DNA of 32,386 nt from UMGS172 sp045546915 (lineage in GTDB: Bacteria > Bacillota > Clostridia > Oscillospirales > Acutalibacteraceae), in NCBI GenBank assembly GCA_045546915.1, contig JAZQDU010000029.1, positions 1 through 32,386 of the forward strand. The letters run 5' to 3'. The translations under genes were made by a program, and so were the position numbers. Under the pieces are notes generated by a model. The model was not told the origin of the DNA and ran no database searches. It saw only the letters and a list, made by a program, of their open reading frames with translations. Of this stretch, positions 1 to 7,565 are shown in pieces (position 1 is the first letter of the stretch; each line of letters starts with the position of its first letter).

Positions 1-218
1 TTGGAATATTCGGCAATGCTACTGTACTCCTTACGGCAAAGAACCTTGCTCTCTATGCCATGATTAGCGGCCCTTTCAAGTGCATATACACCGGGCTTTG
101 AGGCTATTACCAAAGCAATTTCGCCCTTATCAATTTCTCCCCTATTCTGCGCATCGATGAGGGCCTGTAAATTAGTGCCCCCACCCGATACAAGAACTGC
201 TATTCTTTTTTTTACCAT
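1..218 (-). CDS. purN: Phosphoribosylglycinamide formyltransferase, N-terminal part (runs off window)
   Basis: The minus strand encodes about 72 N-terminal residues before the window edge, so the C-terminal two thirds is outside. The start reads MVKKRIAVLVSGGGTNLQAL, the GAR-transformylase N-terminus with its glycine-rich SGGGTNLQ loop. The family transfers a formyl group from 10-formyl-THF to glycinamide ribonucleotide, the third step of purine synthesis, in the cytosol. The ATG overlaps the purM stop by seven bases, so translation is probably coupled. Its place after purE and purM makes it the third gene visible in a purine operon; more pur genes probably lie beyond the window. Confidence 0.93.
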   Translation of the reverse strand, partial: MVKKRIAVLVSGGGTNLQALIDAQNRGEIDKGEIALVIASKPGVYALERAANHGIESKVLCRKEYSSIAEYS

Positions 219-1258
219 AATACAACGCCTTCTTCGGATTCAATAATTTCACCGATAACGTAAGCATCTTCACCGTTTGCTTTAAGAACTTCCAAAGCCT
301 TGTTGACCTCGTCTTTAGGAACAACAATGCTCATACCAACACCCATGTTGTAGGTGTTATACATATCTCTTTCGGGAACATTACCGGTCGAAGCAATAAG
401 GTCGAAAATAGGAAGAACCTTGACTAAGCTCTTTGTGATTTTAGCCGAAAGACCTTTAGGGATAGAACGCGGAATGTTCTCGTAAAAACCGCCGCCGGTA
501 ATATGAGATATTCCCTTAACATTAACCTGCTCAAGCAAAGCAAGAACAGCCTTTACATAAATTTTTGTAGGTGTAAGCAAGGTTTCGGCAATAGATTTGC
601 CACCCAAAGCCTCACACGGAACATACAAAGAATCAGGATTGTTATCAATATCAAAAACTTTTCTAACAAGTGAGAAACCGTTTGAATGAACACCAGTAGA
701 AGGAAGTGCTATGACAACATCTCCTTCTTGCATTTTGGAATTATCAAGAATCTTTTTCTTATCAACAACGCCAACTGCAAAACCTGCAAGGTCATAATCG
801 TCAACAGGCATTAACCCCGGATGCTCAGCAGTTTCGCCACCGATTAAAGCGGCGCCCGACTGAACGCAACCTTCAGCAACACCGCCAACGATAGAAGCAA
901 TCTTTTCGGGGTAGTTCTTACCACATGCAATGTAGTCAAGGAAAAATAACGGCTTTGCACCACAGCAAATAATATCGTTAACGCACATAGCAACGGCATC
1001 AATACCGATTGTATCGTGCTTGTCCATTAAAATTGCCATTTTAACCTTGGTACCGCAACCATCGGTACCCGAAACAAGCACAGGCTCTTCCATGCCTAAA
1101 AGATTAAGTCCAAAGCAACCGCCAAAACCGCCAACATCATCAAGACAACCCTCGTTTTTGGTGCGGGCAATATGCTTTTTCATAAGTTCCACCGATTTAT
1201 AACCGGCAGTAATATCTACACCTGCTGCTGCATAACTTTCAGATTTTGAGTTTTTCAT
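212..1258 (-). CDS. purM: Phosphoribosylformylglycinamidine cyclo-ligase (AIR synthetase)
   Basis: The product has 348 aa, the usual length. PurM closes FGAM to aminoimidazole ribonucleotide using ATP, step five of purine synthesis, as a soluble homodimer. The nucleotide-binding signature SGTDGCGTK lies near residues 64-72 and the second signature GGETAEHPG near 140-148; the family usually has GGETAEMPG. The ATG at 1258 is preceded by AGGAGA. It sits 23 bases after purE and overlaps purN by seven bases, so the three are one transcript under the ZTP riboswitch upstream of purE. Confidence 0.97.
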   Translation of the reverse strand: MKNSKSESYAAAGVDITAGYKSVELMKKHIARTKNEGCLDDVGGFGGCFGLNLLGMEEPVLVSGTDGCGTKVKMAILMDKHDTIGIDAVAMCVNDIICCGAKPLFFLDYIACGKNYPEKIASIVGGVAEGCVQSGAALIGGETAEHPGLMPVDDYDLAGFAVGVVDKKKILDNSKMQEGDVVIALPSTGVHSNGFSLVRKVFDIDNNPDSLYVPCEALGGKSIAETLLTPTKIYVKAVLALLEQVNVKGISHITGGGFYENIPRSIPKGLSAKITKSLVKVLPIFDLIASTGNVPERDMYNTYNMGVGMSIVVPKDEVNKALEVLKANGEDAYVIGEIIESEEGVVLW

Positions 1259-1281
1259 ATCGTTTCTCCTTAATAGTGTTT

Positions 1282-1776
1282 TTAAGCGTTAAACTTATCT
1301 TCTACTGCTTTATTCTTTTCAAGTACCTTGTTAGCACCCTCTACACGAGCATTGTCAAGTTTTGTTGCCAATTCTTCATCGGTAATGGCGAGCATTTGAA
1401 TGCAAAGCAACGCTGCGTTAACAGCACCGTTTATAGCAACGGTTGCAACGGGAATGCCCGAAGGCATCTGAACAGTAGAAAGTAACGCATCCATACCGTC
1501 TAAATTGGTTGATTTAACAGGAATACCCACAACAGGCAAGGTTGTTCTTGCAGCTAAAGCCCCTGCAAGATGCGCTGCCATACCTGCAGCAGCGATTATG
1601 GCACCAAACCCGTTAGCGCGTGCGTTCATAGCAAAATCGGCTGCCTCATCGGGTGTTCTGTGTGCCGAGAAAACGTGAACCTCTGAAGGCACGCCGTATT
1701 CTTTAAGAGTGTTTACTGCTTTTTCCACTACGGGAAGGTCGCTATCGCTACCCATAATAACTGCTACTTTTTTCAT
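1282..1776 (-). CDS. purE: N5-carboxyaminoimidazole ribonucleotide mutase
   Basis: The product has 164 aa, typical of class I PurE. It converts N5-CAIR to CAIR in the purine pathway and forms octamers. The phosphate-binding GSDSD is at residues 9-13, the SAHRTP active-site motif at 37-42 and AGMAAHL at 64-70. The ATG at 1776 follows a GGAGG ribosome binding site. It is the first gene of the visible purE-purM-purN operon and lies directly behind a ZTP riboswitch and terminator. ZTP/ZMP accumulates when 10-formyl-THF is short, so control here links folate state to purine synthesis. Confidence 0.97.
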   Translation of the reverse strand: MKKVAVIMGSDSDLPVVEKAVNTLKEYGVPSEVHVFSAHRTPDEAADFAMNARANGFGAIIAAAGMAAHLAGALAARTTLPVVGIPVKSTNLDGMDALLSTVQMPSGIPVATVAINGAVNAALLCIQMLAITDEELATKLDNARVEGANKVLEKNKAVEDKFNA

Positions 1777-1829
1777 ATTATAACCTCCTGGTTTGCTCTA
1801 TCTTTCAACATAATTTTTGCCTATAAAAA

Positions 1830-1871
1830 CAAAAAATGGACAGACCTCCACCGAAAAGCGAAGTTCTGCCC
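1830..1871 (-). terminator. Intrinsic terminator of the purE riboswitch
   Basis: On the minus strand GGGCAGAACTTCGC pairs with GGTGGAGGTCTGTCC around a short loop and is followed by ATTTTTTG. The first bases of the stem (GGGC) are also the conserved 3' element of the ZTP riboswitch, so ligand-bound pseudoknot and terminator should be mutually exclusive. Binding of ZTP/ZMP is therefore expected to let transcription through into purE. Confidence 0.9.
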
Positions 1872-1947
1872 AGACGGTCGGCAAAGGTTTAGGTTTTACG
1901 CTCCATATGTGTATACTCACAAACTCCGTCAGTCACGCAAAACTACC
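1868..1947 (-). promoter_or_regulatory. ZTP riboswitch (pfl motif)
   Basis: The minus-strand leader carries GTGACTGACGG in its 5' half, ATGGAGCG in the middle and the hallmark CCGTCTGGGC at 1868-1877. These match the conserved blocks of the pfl/ZTP aptamer, which senses the purine intermediates ZMP/ZTP. Its position upstream of purE, between a consensus promoter and an overlapping terminator, is the classic context. I identified it from remembered conserved blocks, not from a covariance search. Confidence 0.88.
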
Positions 1948-1953
1948 TTAAAA

Positions 1954-1982
1954 AGTATACCAAAATGTTAATGCTTTGTCAA
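1954..1982 (-). promoter_or_regulatory. SigA-type promoter of the purine operon
   Basis: The minus strand has TTGACA (1977-1982), a 17-base spacer and TATACT (1954-1959). The predicted start near 1947 falls at the 5' edge of the ZTP aptamer. This is a near-perfect vegetative promoter, so regulation probably rests mainly on the riboswitch. Confidence 0.85.
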
Positions 1983-2016
1983 CCAAATATATATATTAAT
2001 TTAATATATTTTTATA

Positions 2017-2391
2017 TTATTTTATCTTTTTCGACATGGTTAATCCAAAGCTCAAATCAACAAGGTTTAAAACCTCTGATTTCGGTACATCCGAGCCCAA
2101 AATCACCGAAATCCAGTGGTATTTGTTCATATGGTAAGCCGGCACTATTCCACTAAATTGCAACTTTAATCCGTAACTCAAAACAGGGTCACATTTAAGG
2201 TTAATAACATCGACCTCTCCATCACCCTCTATCCCTACCTTTTTGCAGGGTGCTTTTAACAATATTCCAAACCATTTTTTAGTATCGTTATGCCTTAAAA
2301 CAGTGGTGTCAAAATCGTCAGAAAACGGCTTGTCATACATAGCGCCGGGTGTTTCATCAACATATCTCAAAATTTCCTCACGTGTTATCAA
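2017..2391 (-). CDS. MmcQ/YjbR family protein
   Basis: This is a small soluble protein of the MmcQ/YjbR (CyaY-like fold) family, whose role is poorly known. Supporting features are the N-terminal TREEILRYVDETPG segment, the central KWFGILLK strand, NLKCDP, and the C-terminal NKYHWISVIL region. A reading frame stays open to a GTG at 2433, but that codon has no ribosome binding site and overlaps a plausible promoter (TTGACC-17-TAAAAG, 2424-2452). A TTG at 2391 has GGAG upstream and starts the protein where the family normally begins, so I chose it (124 aa; 138 aa from the GTG). The gene sits alone between the purine operon and rpsI. Confidence 0.8.
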   Translation of the reverse strand: MITREEILRYVDETPGAMYDKPFSDDFDTTVLRHNDTKKWFGILLKAPCKKVGIEGDGEVDVINLKCDPVLSYGLKLQFSGIVPAYHMNKYHWISVILGSDVPKSEVLNLVDLSFGLTMSKKIK

Positions 2392-2423
2392 ATCTTCACT
2401 CCGTTCCTTTTCGACTATACTTT

Positions 2424-2452
2424 CTTTTACCACATATTTTAAATTTGGTCAA
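2424..2452 (-). promoter_or_regulatory. Probable promoter of the MmcQ/YjbR gene
   Basis: TTGACC (2447-2452), a 17-base spacer and TAAAAG (2424-2429) lie on the minus strand just after the rpsI terminator. The -35 is good and the -10 is weak. Its position favours the downstream TTG start for the gene. Confidence 0.5.
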
Positions 2453-2485
2453 GAAAAAAGACTCTGTGAAAACCACAGAGTCTTT
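2452..2485 (-). terminator. Terminator of rplM-rpsI
   Basis: A 12-bp perfect stem (2457-2468 with 2474-2485, core GACTCTGTG/CACAGAGTC) has a 5-nt loop. On the minus strand it is followed by a T-rich run. It lies 23 bases after the rpsI stop. Confidence 0.9.
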
Positions 2486-2507
2486 GATTTTACAAACGTA
2501 AATTCTA

Positions 2508-2906
2508 TTAACGTTTTGAGAACTGGGGTGCACGACGTGCGCCTTTGAGACCGTATTTCTTACGTTCTTTCATTCTCGGGTCACGAGTCAAGAAGCCTGC
2601 CTTCTTGAGTTCGGGACGGAGTTCCTCTTTGTACTGGAGAAGAGCGCGGGCAATACCATGACGGATAGCACCGGCCTGACCGGTAACGCCACCGCCTGCA
2701 ACACGGCAAACGATGTCAAACTTATCCATAGTATCGGTAAGAGTAAGAGGCTGACGAACAATGAGTTTCAATGTCTCAAGACCAAAATACTCTTCAATGT
2801 CACGGTCGTTAATGGTGATTTTACCAGTACCGTTATATACGCGAACACGAGCTACCGAGCTTTTTCTTCTGCCGGTGCCGTAAAAATAAGGCTTTCCTTC
2901 AAACAT
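2508..2906 (-). CDS. rpsI: 30S ribosomal protein S9
   Basis: The product is 132 aa, full length. It has the N-terminal YFYGTGRRKSSVARVR signature, GGGVTGQAGAIRHGIARALL in the middle, and the invariant basic tail ending FSKR, which reaches the ribosomal P site near the tRNA anticodon. S9 is part of the head of the 30S subunit. It starts 18 bases after rplM, the near-universal rplM-rpsI pair, and shares that gene's promoter. The transcript ends at the hairpin just downstream. Confidence 0.98.
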   Translation of the reverse strand: MFEGKPYFYGTGRRKSSVARVRVYNGTGKITINDRDIEEYFGLETLKLIVRQPLTLTDTMDKFDIVCRVAGGGVTGQAGAIRHGIARALLQYKEELRPELKKAGFLTRDPRMKERKKYGLKGARRAPQFSKR

Positions 2907-2924
2907 CAGTATGTCCTCCCTTCA

Positions 2925-3353
2925 TTAAATGGTTGCATTCTCGGGCTTTTGTGCTGCATGTACATGCTCACTGCCCTTGTAGCAACGAAGTCTGGTAAGA
3001 GCCTGTCTGCCAATGGTGGTATCAGGTACCATACCCTTAACAGCAAGTTCCATAGCAAGCTCAGGTCTTGTAGACATAAGAGTTGCATACTGAACCTTTT
3101 TAAGACCGCCGATGTAACCGGTGTGACGATAGTAGAATTTCTTCTCCAACTTTTTGCCGGTTAATACAGCTTTTTCACAGTTAACGATAATTACGTGGTC
3201 GCCACAGTCAACATGAGGAGTGAATGTGGGCTTGTTTTTTCCGCGAAGAATGTTAGCGGCAGCAGCTGCTACACGGCCGAGAGACTTGCCCTCAGCGTCA
3301 ATAACATACCACTTGCGACTTACTTCGCCGGCTTTAGCCATGTAAGTGGACAT
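2925..3353 (-). CDS. rplM: 50S ribosomal protein L13
   Basis: The product is 142 aa, the usual size. L13 signatures are present: KWYVIDAEGKSLGRVA near the N-terminus, FTPHVDCGDHVIIVNCEK, the YYRHTGYIGG motif and GMVPDTTIGRQALTRL. L13 is an early-assembling protein of the large subunit. The ATG at 3353 follows GGAGGAAAG. It leads the rplM-rpsI operon. The leader from the predicted start site is only about 30 nt, too short for a large autoregulatory L13 leader structure. Confidence 0.98.
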   Translation of the reverse strand: MSTYMAKAGEVSRKWYVIDAEGKSLGRVAAAAANILRGKNKPTFTPHVDCGDHVIIVNCEKAVLTGKKLEKKFYYRHTGYIGGLKKVQYATLMSTRPELAMELAVKGMVPDTTIGRQALTRLRCYKGSEHVHAAQKPENATI

Positions 3354-3389
3354 AAATCTTTCCTCCGATATATTTTTTTCAGCCTTGTT

Positions 3390-3418
3390 ATATTAGCACA
3401 CCTAAAAATAATTGTCAA
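3390..3418 (-). promoter_or_regulatory. SigA-type promoter of rplM-rpsI
   Basis: The minus strand shows TTGACA (3413-3418), a 17-base spacer and TAATAT (3390-3395), about 37 bases upstream of the rplM start. Near-consensus strength fits a ribosomal protein operon. Confidence 0.85.
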
Positions 3419-3460
3419 CACTAAATTTTCAAAATTTTAATTTAAAACTTAAATGCTCTT

Positions 3461-3500
3461 GTTTTCTCTCATTTTCTCTTATTTTCTCTCGTTTTCTCAC
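3461..3500. repeat. Four tandem 10-bp repeats with phased T-tracts
   Basis: Four direct 10-mers of form (G/A)TTTTCTC(T/A)(C/T) follow one another without gaps. Each has a T4 tract, so the tracts recur once per helical turn, the pattern that gives intrinsic DNA curvature. The array lies between the divergent rplM and dnaD-like promoters and could bend DNA or bind a protein there. The sequence shows the repeat; its role is inference. Confidence 0.75.
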
Positions 3501-3521
3501 TTTTAATTTTTAAAAAATATC

Positions 3522-3549
3522 TTGTTTTTTGCAATTTTAATGGTATACT
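3522..3549 (+). promoter_or_regulatory. Promoter of the dnaD-dnaI pair
   Basis: TTGTTT (3522-3527), a 16-base spacer and TATACT (3544-3549) lie about 35 bases before the dnaD-like start. The -10 is strong and the -35 moderate. Confidence 0.6.
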
Positions 3550-3584
3550 TAAATCAAATAATGACAAAAAGTTAGGATTACGAT

Positions 3585-4538
3585 TTGAATATGGGCTATT
3601 ACATAAATCCAACCGAGATGTCAGGTATGTTTCCCGTACCCAACTCGGTTATCGACAAACACTTAAAACTGGCAGACCCCATATATATAAAGGTGCTTTT
3701 ATGGTTTTTGCGCAACACAACCGCAAACTTTGACGAAACAGTTGTTGCAAACGAACTCAAACTATCACCTATTCAGGTTTCGGAAGCAATGCTCTATTGG
3801 ATTGATGCCGGTGTGCTTTGCTCTACCGAGCCGACTGCATCTGCTGTAAAAATCGAAAAAGCAGAAAAATCATCGCCAAAAAAAATTATTAAAGCGGGAA
3901 TAAAGCCTGACCGCGACGAGGCAACAAAAAGGGGGCTTGAGTGTCCCGAAATCGCATTTATTTTAAGAGAAACCTCAATGCAGTTTGGCAGAGGGCTTAC
4001 AAATAGCGAACTTTCAACCCTTGTTTGGCTTTACGATAATCAAGGTATATCCCCCTCACTTCTTATGATGATTGTAGGTTATGCCGTAACGGAAGGCCGC
4101 AAGAACATGGGCTTTATTGAGCGTACCGCCGTAGAATGGGTTGAAGACGGTGTAAACGACGTTGTTACCGCCGAAAACCGCCTTACTCAAATGCGTCGCA
4201 GAAGTTCGGCTTGGCACAAGGTTGAAACCGCTATGGGTATTGAGCATCGCCAACCCTCTAAATCCGAGGCTGAAACCGCCGATAAATGGGTTAACGAGTG
4301 GAACTATGACCGCGATATTTTACGCGCCGCTTACGACGCTTGCGTTGATGCTACCTCAAAATTTTCATTTCCTTATATCAAAAAAATATTGGCAGAATGG
4401 CATAAAAACGGTGTAAAAACACTTGATGATGTGCAAAAACTTGCCGAAAATCACGAACAAACCTCGCAAAAAACTAACAACAAAAATAAATATGCAGATT
4501 TTGTTAATAATCTCATTTTAAAAACAGAGGAGGAATAA
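3585..4538 (+). CDS. DnaD-like primosome/helicase-loading protein
   Basis: The product is 317 aa. The N-terminal 100 residues form a winged-helix-like part (IYIKVLLWFLRN...ELKLSPIQVSEAMLYWIDAG). Two DnaD-type helical repeats follow, near residues 125-205 and 220-285. The second ends with YIKKILAEWHKNGVKT, the family's YxxxIxxxW signature used in DNA binding. DnaD/DnaB proteins remodel DNA and help load the replicative helicase. The downstream gene is a DnaI/DnaC-like loader only three bases away, so they act together. A TTG at 3585 is better spaced to a TAGGA site than the ATG at 3591, so the exact start is uncertain by two codons. Confidence 0.9.
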   Translation: MNMGYYINPTEMSGMFPVPNSVIDKHLKLADPIYIKVLLWFLRNTTANFDETVVANELKLSPIQVSEAMLYWIDAGVLCSTEPTASAVKIEKAEKSSPKKIIKAGIKPDRDEATKRGLECPEIAFILRETSMQFGRGLTNSELSTLVWLYDNQGISPSLLMMIVGYAVTEGRKNMGFIERTAVEWVEDGVNDVVTAENRLTQMRRRSSAWHKVETAMGIEHRQPSKSEAETADKWVNEWNYDRDILRAAYDACVDATSKFSFPYIKKILAEWHKNGVKTLDDVQKLAENHEQTSQKTNNKNKYADFVNNLILKTEEE

Positions 4539-4541
4539 ACT

Positions 4542-5504
4542 ATGGCTTTTTCAAACGAAGTTTTGCGTTCGGCCTTGGCTAAGGTAGAACAAAACCGAAA
4601 GAATGCCGAACTTTTATACCAAAAACAAAAAAATGCAGTTTATTCCGCCAATCCCGAACTTGTAAAAATTGATGACGATATAAAAGCAAAAGGCTCAGAA
4701 CTTGCTCTTTGCACCATCTCGGGCAAAACAGAAAAATCCAAGATTCTTTTTGATGAAATAACCGCCATGAAAAAATGCAAAGACGAGATATTAAAAAATG
4801 CCGGCCTTTCAGAAGCACCGTCTTATACCTGTAAACTCTGTCAAGACACCGGATATACTAACGGTGCACTTTGCCGTTGTGTAAAAGATATCGCTGCTGA
4901 CAGTTGTTACTCATCACTTATCGGCGAAATGCCGCTTGAACGCTCAACCTTTGATAATTTTAACCTTGATTACTACGACAGTGCAAAGAACAGTCAAGGC
5001 GTATCCCCTAAAAAGCAAATGACAGCAGTTTTTAAAACGTGCAAAAAATTTGCCGATGACTTTCCGAAAAGCGCAAACCTTATACTTACGGGCGGATGCG
5101 GACTCGGTAAAACCCATCTATCATTGGCCATTGCTAATGAGATTATAGCCAAAGATTACCATGTTATTTACGGCTCAGCACAAAACCTTATAAATGAAGT
5201 CAGCCGCGAGACCTTTGACCGTTCGGGTTCGACCGTAAAAATCGACAGTCTGACTTCTTGCGACCTTTTAATTCTTGATGACCTCGGCACCGAGTTCACA
5301 ACGCAACTGAGCGTTTCGGTGGTATACAACATTATAAACACCCGTCTTTTACGCGGTTTGTCCACCATAATAAGCACCAATTTAAGCATCGACGAAATAA
5401 GCGATTTTTATAATGACCGCATAGCGTCACGAATCGTCGGCAGTTATACCATCTGCCCCGTTTTCGGCAATGATATACGGCAAATAACATCGGTAAACCG
5501 ATAA
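4542..5504 (+). CDS. DnaI/DnaC-like AAA+ helicase loader
   Basis: The product is 320 aa. Residues 1-90 are a helical, lysine-rich N-terminus. A zinc-binding motif follows (C97, C100, C111, C113), as in DnaI. The AAA+ ATPase core has Walker A GGCGLGKT (184-191), Walker B LLILDDLG (242-249), a sensor-1 STN and a C-terminal arginine-containing NDRIASRI. These proteins load the hexameric helicase DnaC/DnaB at origins and restart sites. A GGAGGA site precedes the ATG, and the gene follows the dnaD-like gene by three bases. It could be named dnaI or dnaC by convention. Confidence 0.93.
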   Translation: MAFSNEVLRSALAKVEQNRKNAELLYQKQKNAVYSANPELVKIDDDIKAKGSELALCTISGKTEKSKILFDEITAMKKCKDEILKNAGLSEAPSYTCKLCQDTGYTNGALCRCVKDIAADSCYSSLIGEMPLERSTFDNFNLDYYDSAKNSQGVSPKKQMTAVFKTCKKFADDFPKSANLILTGGCGLGKTHLSLAIANEIIAKDYHVIYGSAQNLINEVSRETFDRSGSTVKIDSLTSCDLLILDDLGTEFTTQLSVSVVYNIINTRLLRGLSTIISTNLSIDEISDFYNDRIASRIVGSYTICPVFGNDIRQITSVNR

Positions 5505-5507
5505 AAT

Positions 5508-5556
5508 AATAAGCACCGTGAATGGTTCACGGTGCTTATTAATTTAGTTTTTTCAC
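5508..5556 (+). terminator. Terminator after the helicase loader gene
   Basis: A 15-bp perfect stem AATAAGCACCGTGAA/TTCACGGTGCTTATT (5508-5540) with a TGG loop begins three bases after the stop codon. It is followed by AATTTAGTTTTTT. The stem is symmetric enough to work both ways, but no minus-strand gene ends here. Confidence 0.85.
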
Positions 5557-5607
5557 ATTATTGTTGATTATTATATATTTATATGCTAAAATAAATTGGT
5601 TATATTA

Positions 5608-5620
5608 ACAATAATATTGT
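5608..5620. promoter_or_regulatory. Short palindrome upstream of the OPT transporter
   Basis: ACAAT-AAT-ATTGT is a perfect 5-bp inverted repeat with a 3-base centre, 25 bases before the OPT start codon. No convincing SigA promoter was found in this AT-rich stretch, so the site is a candidate operator only. Chance occurrence in AT-rich DNA is possible. Confidence 0.3.
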
Positions 5621-5645
5621 CTAATCGACAAAGTGGGAGAAAAGT

Positions 5646-7565
5646 ATGGAAAAACAAAACAATTTTAAGCCGTATGTTCCCGCCGAGAAAATCACTCCTG
5701 AGATTACAATAACCTCGATAATAATGGGTGTTTTATTGGCGGTTATATTCGGTGCAGCAAACGCCTATTTGGGTCTTAGGGTAGGAATGACCGTTTCGGC
5801 ATCTATTCCTGCAGCGGTTATTTCTATGGGCGTCATTCGTGTTGTTATGCGCAAAAATTCAATTTTGGAAAGCAACATTGTACAAACAATCGGTTCAGCA
5901 GGTGAATCGTTGGCTGCAGGTGCCATTTTCACCCTTCCTGCCCTTTATCTTTGGGCAAAAGAAGATGTCATGGAAGCACCGAGTATGTTGACCATAACCA
6001 TTATTGCGCTTTTGGGCGGATTATTGGGTGTATTCTTTATGATACCCCTTCGCAACGCGCTTATTGTTCGCGAACACGGTATTTTGCCATATCCTGAGGG
6101 ACAAGCCTGTGCAGAGGTTATGCTCGCAGGTGAGGAAGGCGGCTCTAAAGCCTCTACTGTTTTTGCAGGTATGGGGGTTGCTGCATTCTTCAAGTTTATT
6201 ATTGACGGATTAAAATTAGTTCCCGGAGAAGTTACTTACCAAGCTCCGAGATTGCCTTATCCTGCCGCTGTTGGTACTCAAATTTACCCCGCAGTTATGA
6301 GCGTAGGTTACATTTGCGGACCGAGAATTTCATCTTATATGTTTGCCGGCGGTATTCTTAATTGGTGCGTTCTCATTCCTATGATGGTTATCTTCGGCGG
6401 TTCGTTCTTCACCGAAGCATTAGCAGGCGGTAAAAGTGTAGCCGAAGTGTTTGAGGCAGGCGGTGCCGCAGGTATTTGGAGTAACTACACCCGTTATATT
6501 GGTGCAGGTGCTTTGGCAGCAGGCGGAATCATCAGTCTTATTAAAAATCTTCCCCTTATAGCCAAAACCTTTGTAGGTGCTTTAAAAGGTTTCTCGGTTG
6601 GCGGTGGCGGTACTGCCCGTACCGAAAAGGATATCAATATGAAGATAGTTCTTATAGCTATTTTAGTATTAACCCTTTTGGTTTGGCTCGTTCCTGCTAT
6701 CCCTGTATCACTCTTAGGTGCATTTATCGTTGTTATTTTCGGTTTCTTCTTTGCCACCGTATCTTCACGTATGGTTGGCCTTGTTGGTAGCAGTAACAAT
6801 CCCGTTTCGGGAATGGCTATTGCAACTTTGCTTATTGCAACCCTGCTTTTAAAACTTACCGGTGAAGCAGGCGCTTCCGGTATGCAGGCTGCTATTGCTA
6901 TCGGTTCTATTATTTGTATTGTTGCCGCTATTGCCGGCGATACATCGCAAGACCTTAAAACCGGTTATCTTTTAGGCGCAACTCCTAAGAAACAGCAAAT
7001 CGGCGAGGTTATCGGTGTTATTGCTTCGGCTTTTGCAATCGGCGCAACACTTAATCTGCTTGATAGTGCTTGGGGATTTGGTTCCGAAGAACTTGCTGCT
7101 CCTCAGGCAACCATGATGAAATTGGTTATTGAAGGCGTTATGGAAGGCAATCTTCCTTGGGGACTTATCTTTGTAGGCGTAGGAATTGCCCTTGTAATTG
7201 AGTTTATCGGCGTTCCTGTTTTACCTTTTGCAATAGGTGTTTATTTGCCTGTTCAACTTAACGCTTGCATTATGGTGGGCGGTATTGTTCGCTGGTTTGT
7301 AGACAAAATCAAGAACGAAGAAAAGAGAAAACTTGCAGTTAATAACGGTATTCTCTTTGGCTCGGGTATGATTGCCGGTGAAGGCATTGTAGGTTTGTTG
7401 CTTGCAATTTTGGCAGTAGTCGGTGTTGATAAAGCAATCGACCTTTCGGGTCTTATCAATCTTCCCCCGTTTGCATCTAACATTGGAAGTATTGTTGTAT
7501 TCGGTCTAATTATTGCAAGCCTTGTTTTCTTCACAATTTCTAAAAAGGACAAAAACAAAGCCTGA
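5646..7565 (+). CDS. OPT-family oligopeptide transporter
   Basis: The product is 639 aa and strongly hydrophobic, with roughly 14-16 membrane segments. It has the N-terminal AANAYLGLRVGMTVSASIPA segment, GSAGESLAAGAIF, and ILPYPEGQACAEVMLAGEEGG near residues 145-166, all typical of bacterial OPT proteins. The family imports oligopeptides or metal chelates using the proton gradient; which one cannot be told here. The ATG follows GTGGGAGAAAAGT. Its stop overlaps the start of a PqqD-like gene as TGATG, so the two are translationally coupled. Confidence 0.93.
   Translation: MEKQNNFKPYVPAEKITPEITITSIIMGVLLAVIFGAANAYLGLRVGMTVSASIPAAVISMGVIRVVMRKNSILESNIVQTIGSAGESLAAGAIFTLPALYLWAKEDVMEAPSMLTITIIALLGGLLGVFFMIPLRNALIVREHGILPYPEGQACAEVMLAGEEGGSKASTVFAGMGVAAFFKFIIDGLKLVPGEVTYQAPRLPYPAAVGTQIYPAVMSVGYICGPRISSYMFAGGILNWCVLIPMMVIFGGSFFTEALAGGKSVAEVFEAGGAAGIWSNYTRYIGAGALAAGGIISLIKNLPLIAKTFVGALKGFSVGGGGTARTEKDINMKIVLIAILVLTLLVWLVPAIPVSLLGAFIVVIFGFFFATVSSRMVGLVGSSNNPVSGMAIATLLIATLLLKLTGEAGASGMQAAIAIGSIICIVAAIAGDTSQDLKTGYLLGATPKKQQIGEVIGVIASAFAIGATLNLLDSAWGFGSEELAAPQATMMKLVIEGVMEGNLPWGLIFVGVGIALVIEFIGVPVLPFAIGVYLPVQLNACIMVGGIVRWFVDKIKNEEKRKLAVNNGILFGSGMIAGEGIVGLLLAILAVVGVDKAIDLSGLINLPPFASNIGSIVVFGLIIASLVFFTISKKDKNKA

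Noticed and set aside
3354..3389. Autoregulatory L13 leader
   Set aside because: The stretch from predicted transcript start to rplM is about 30 nt with no stable fold.
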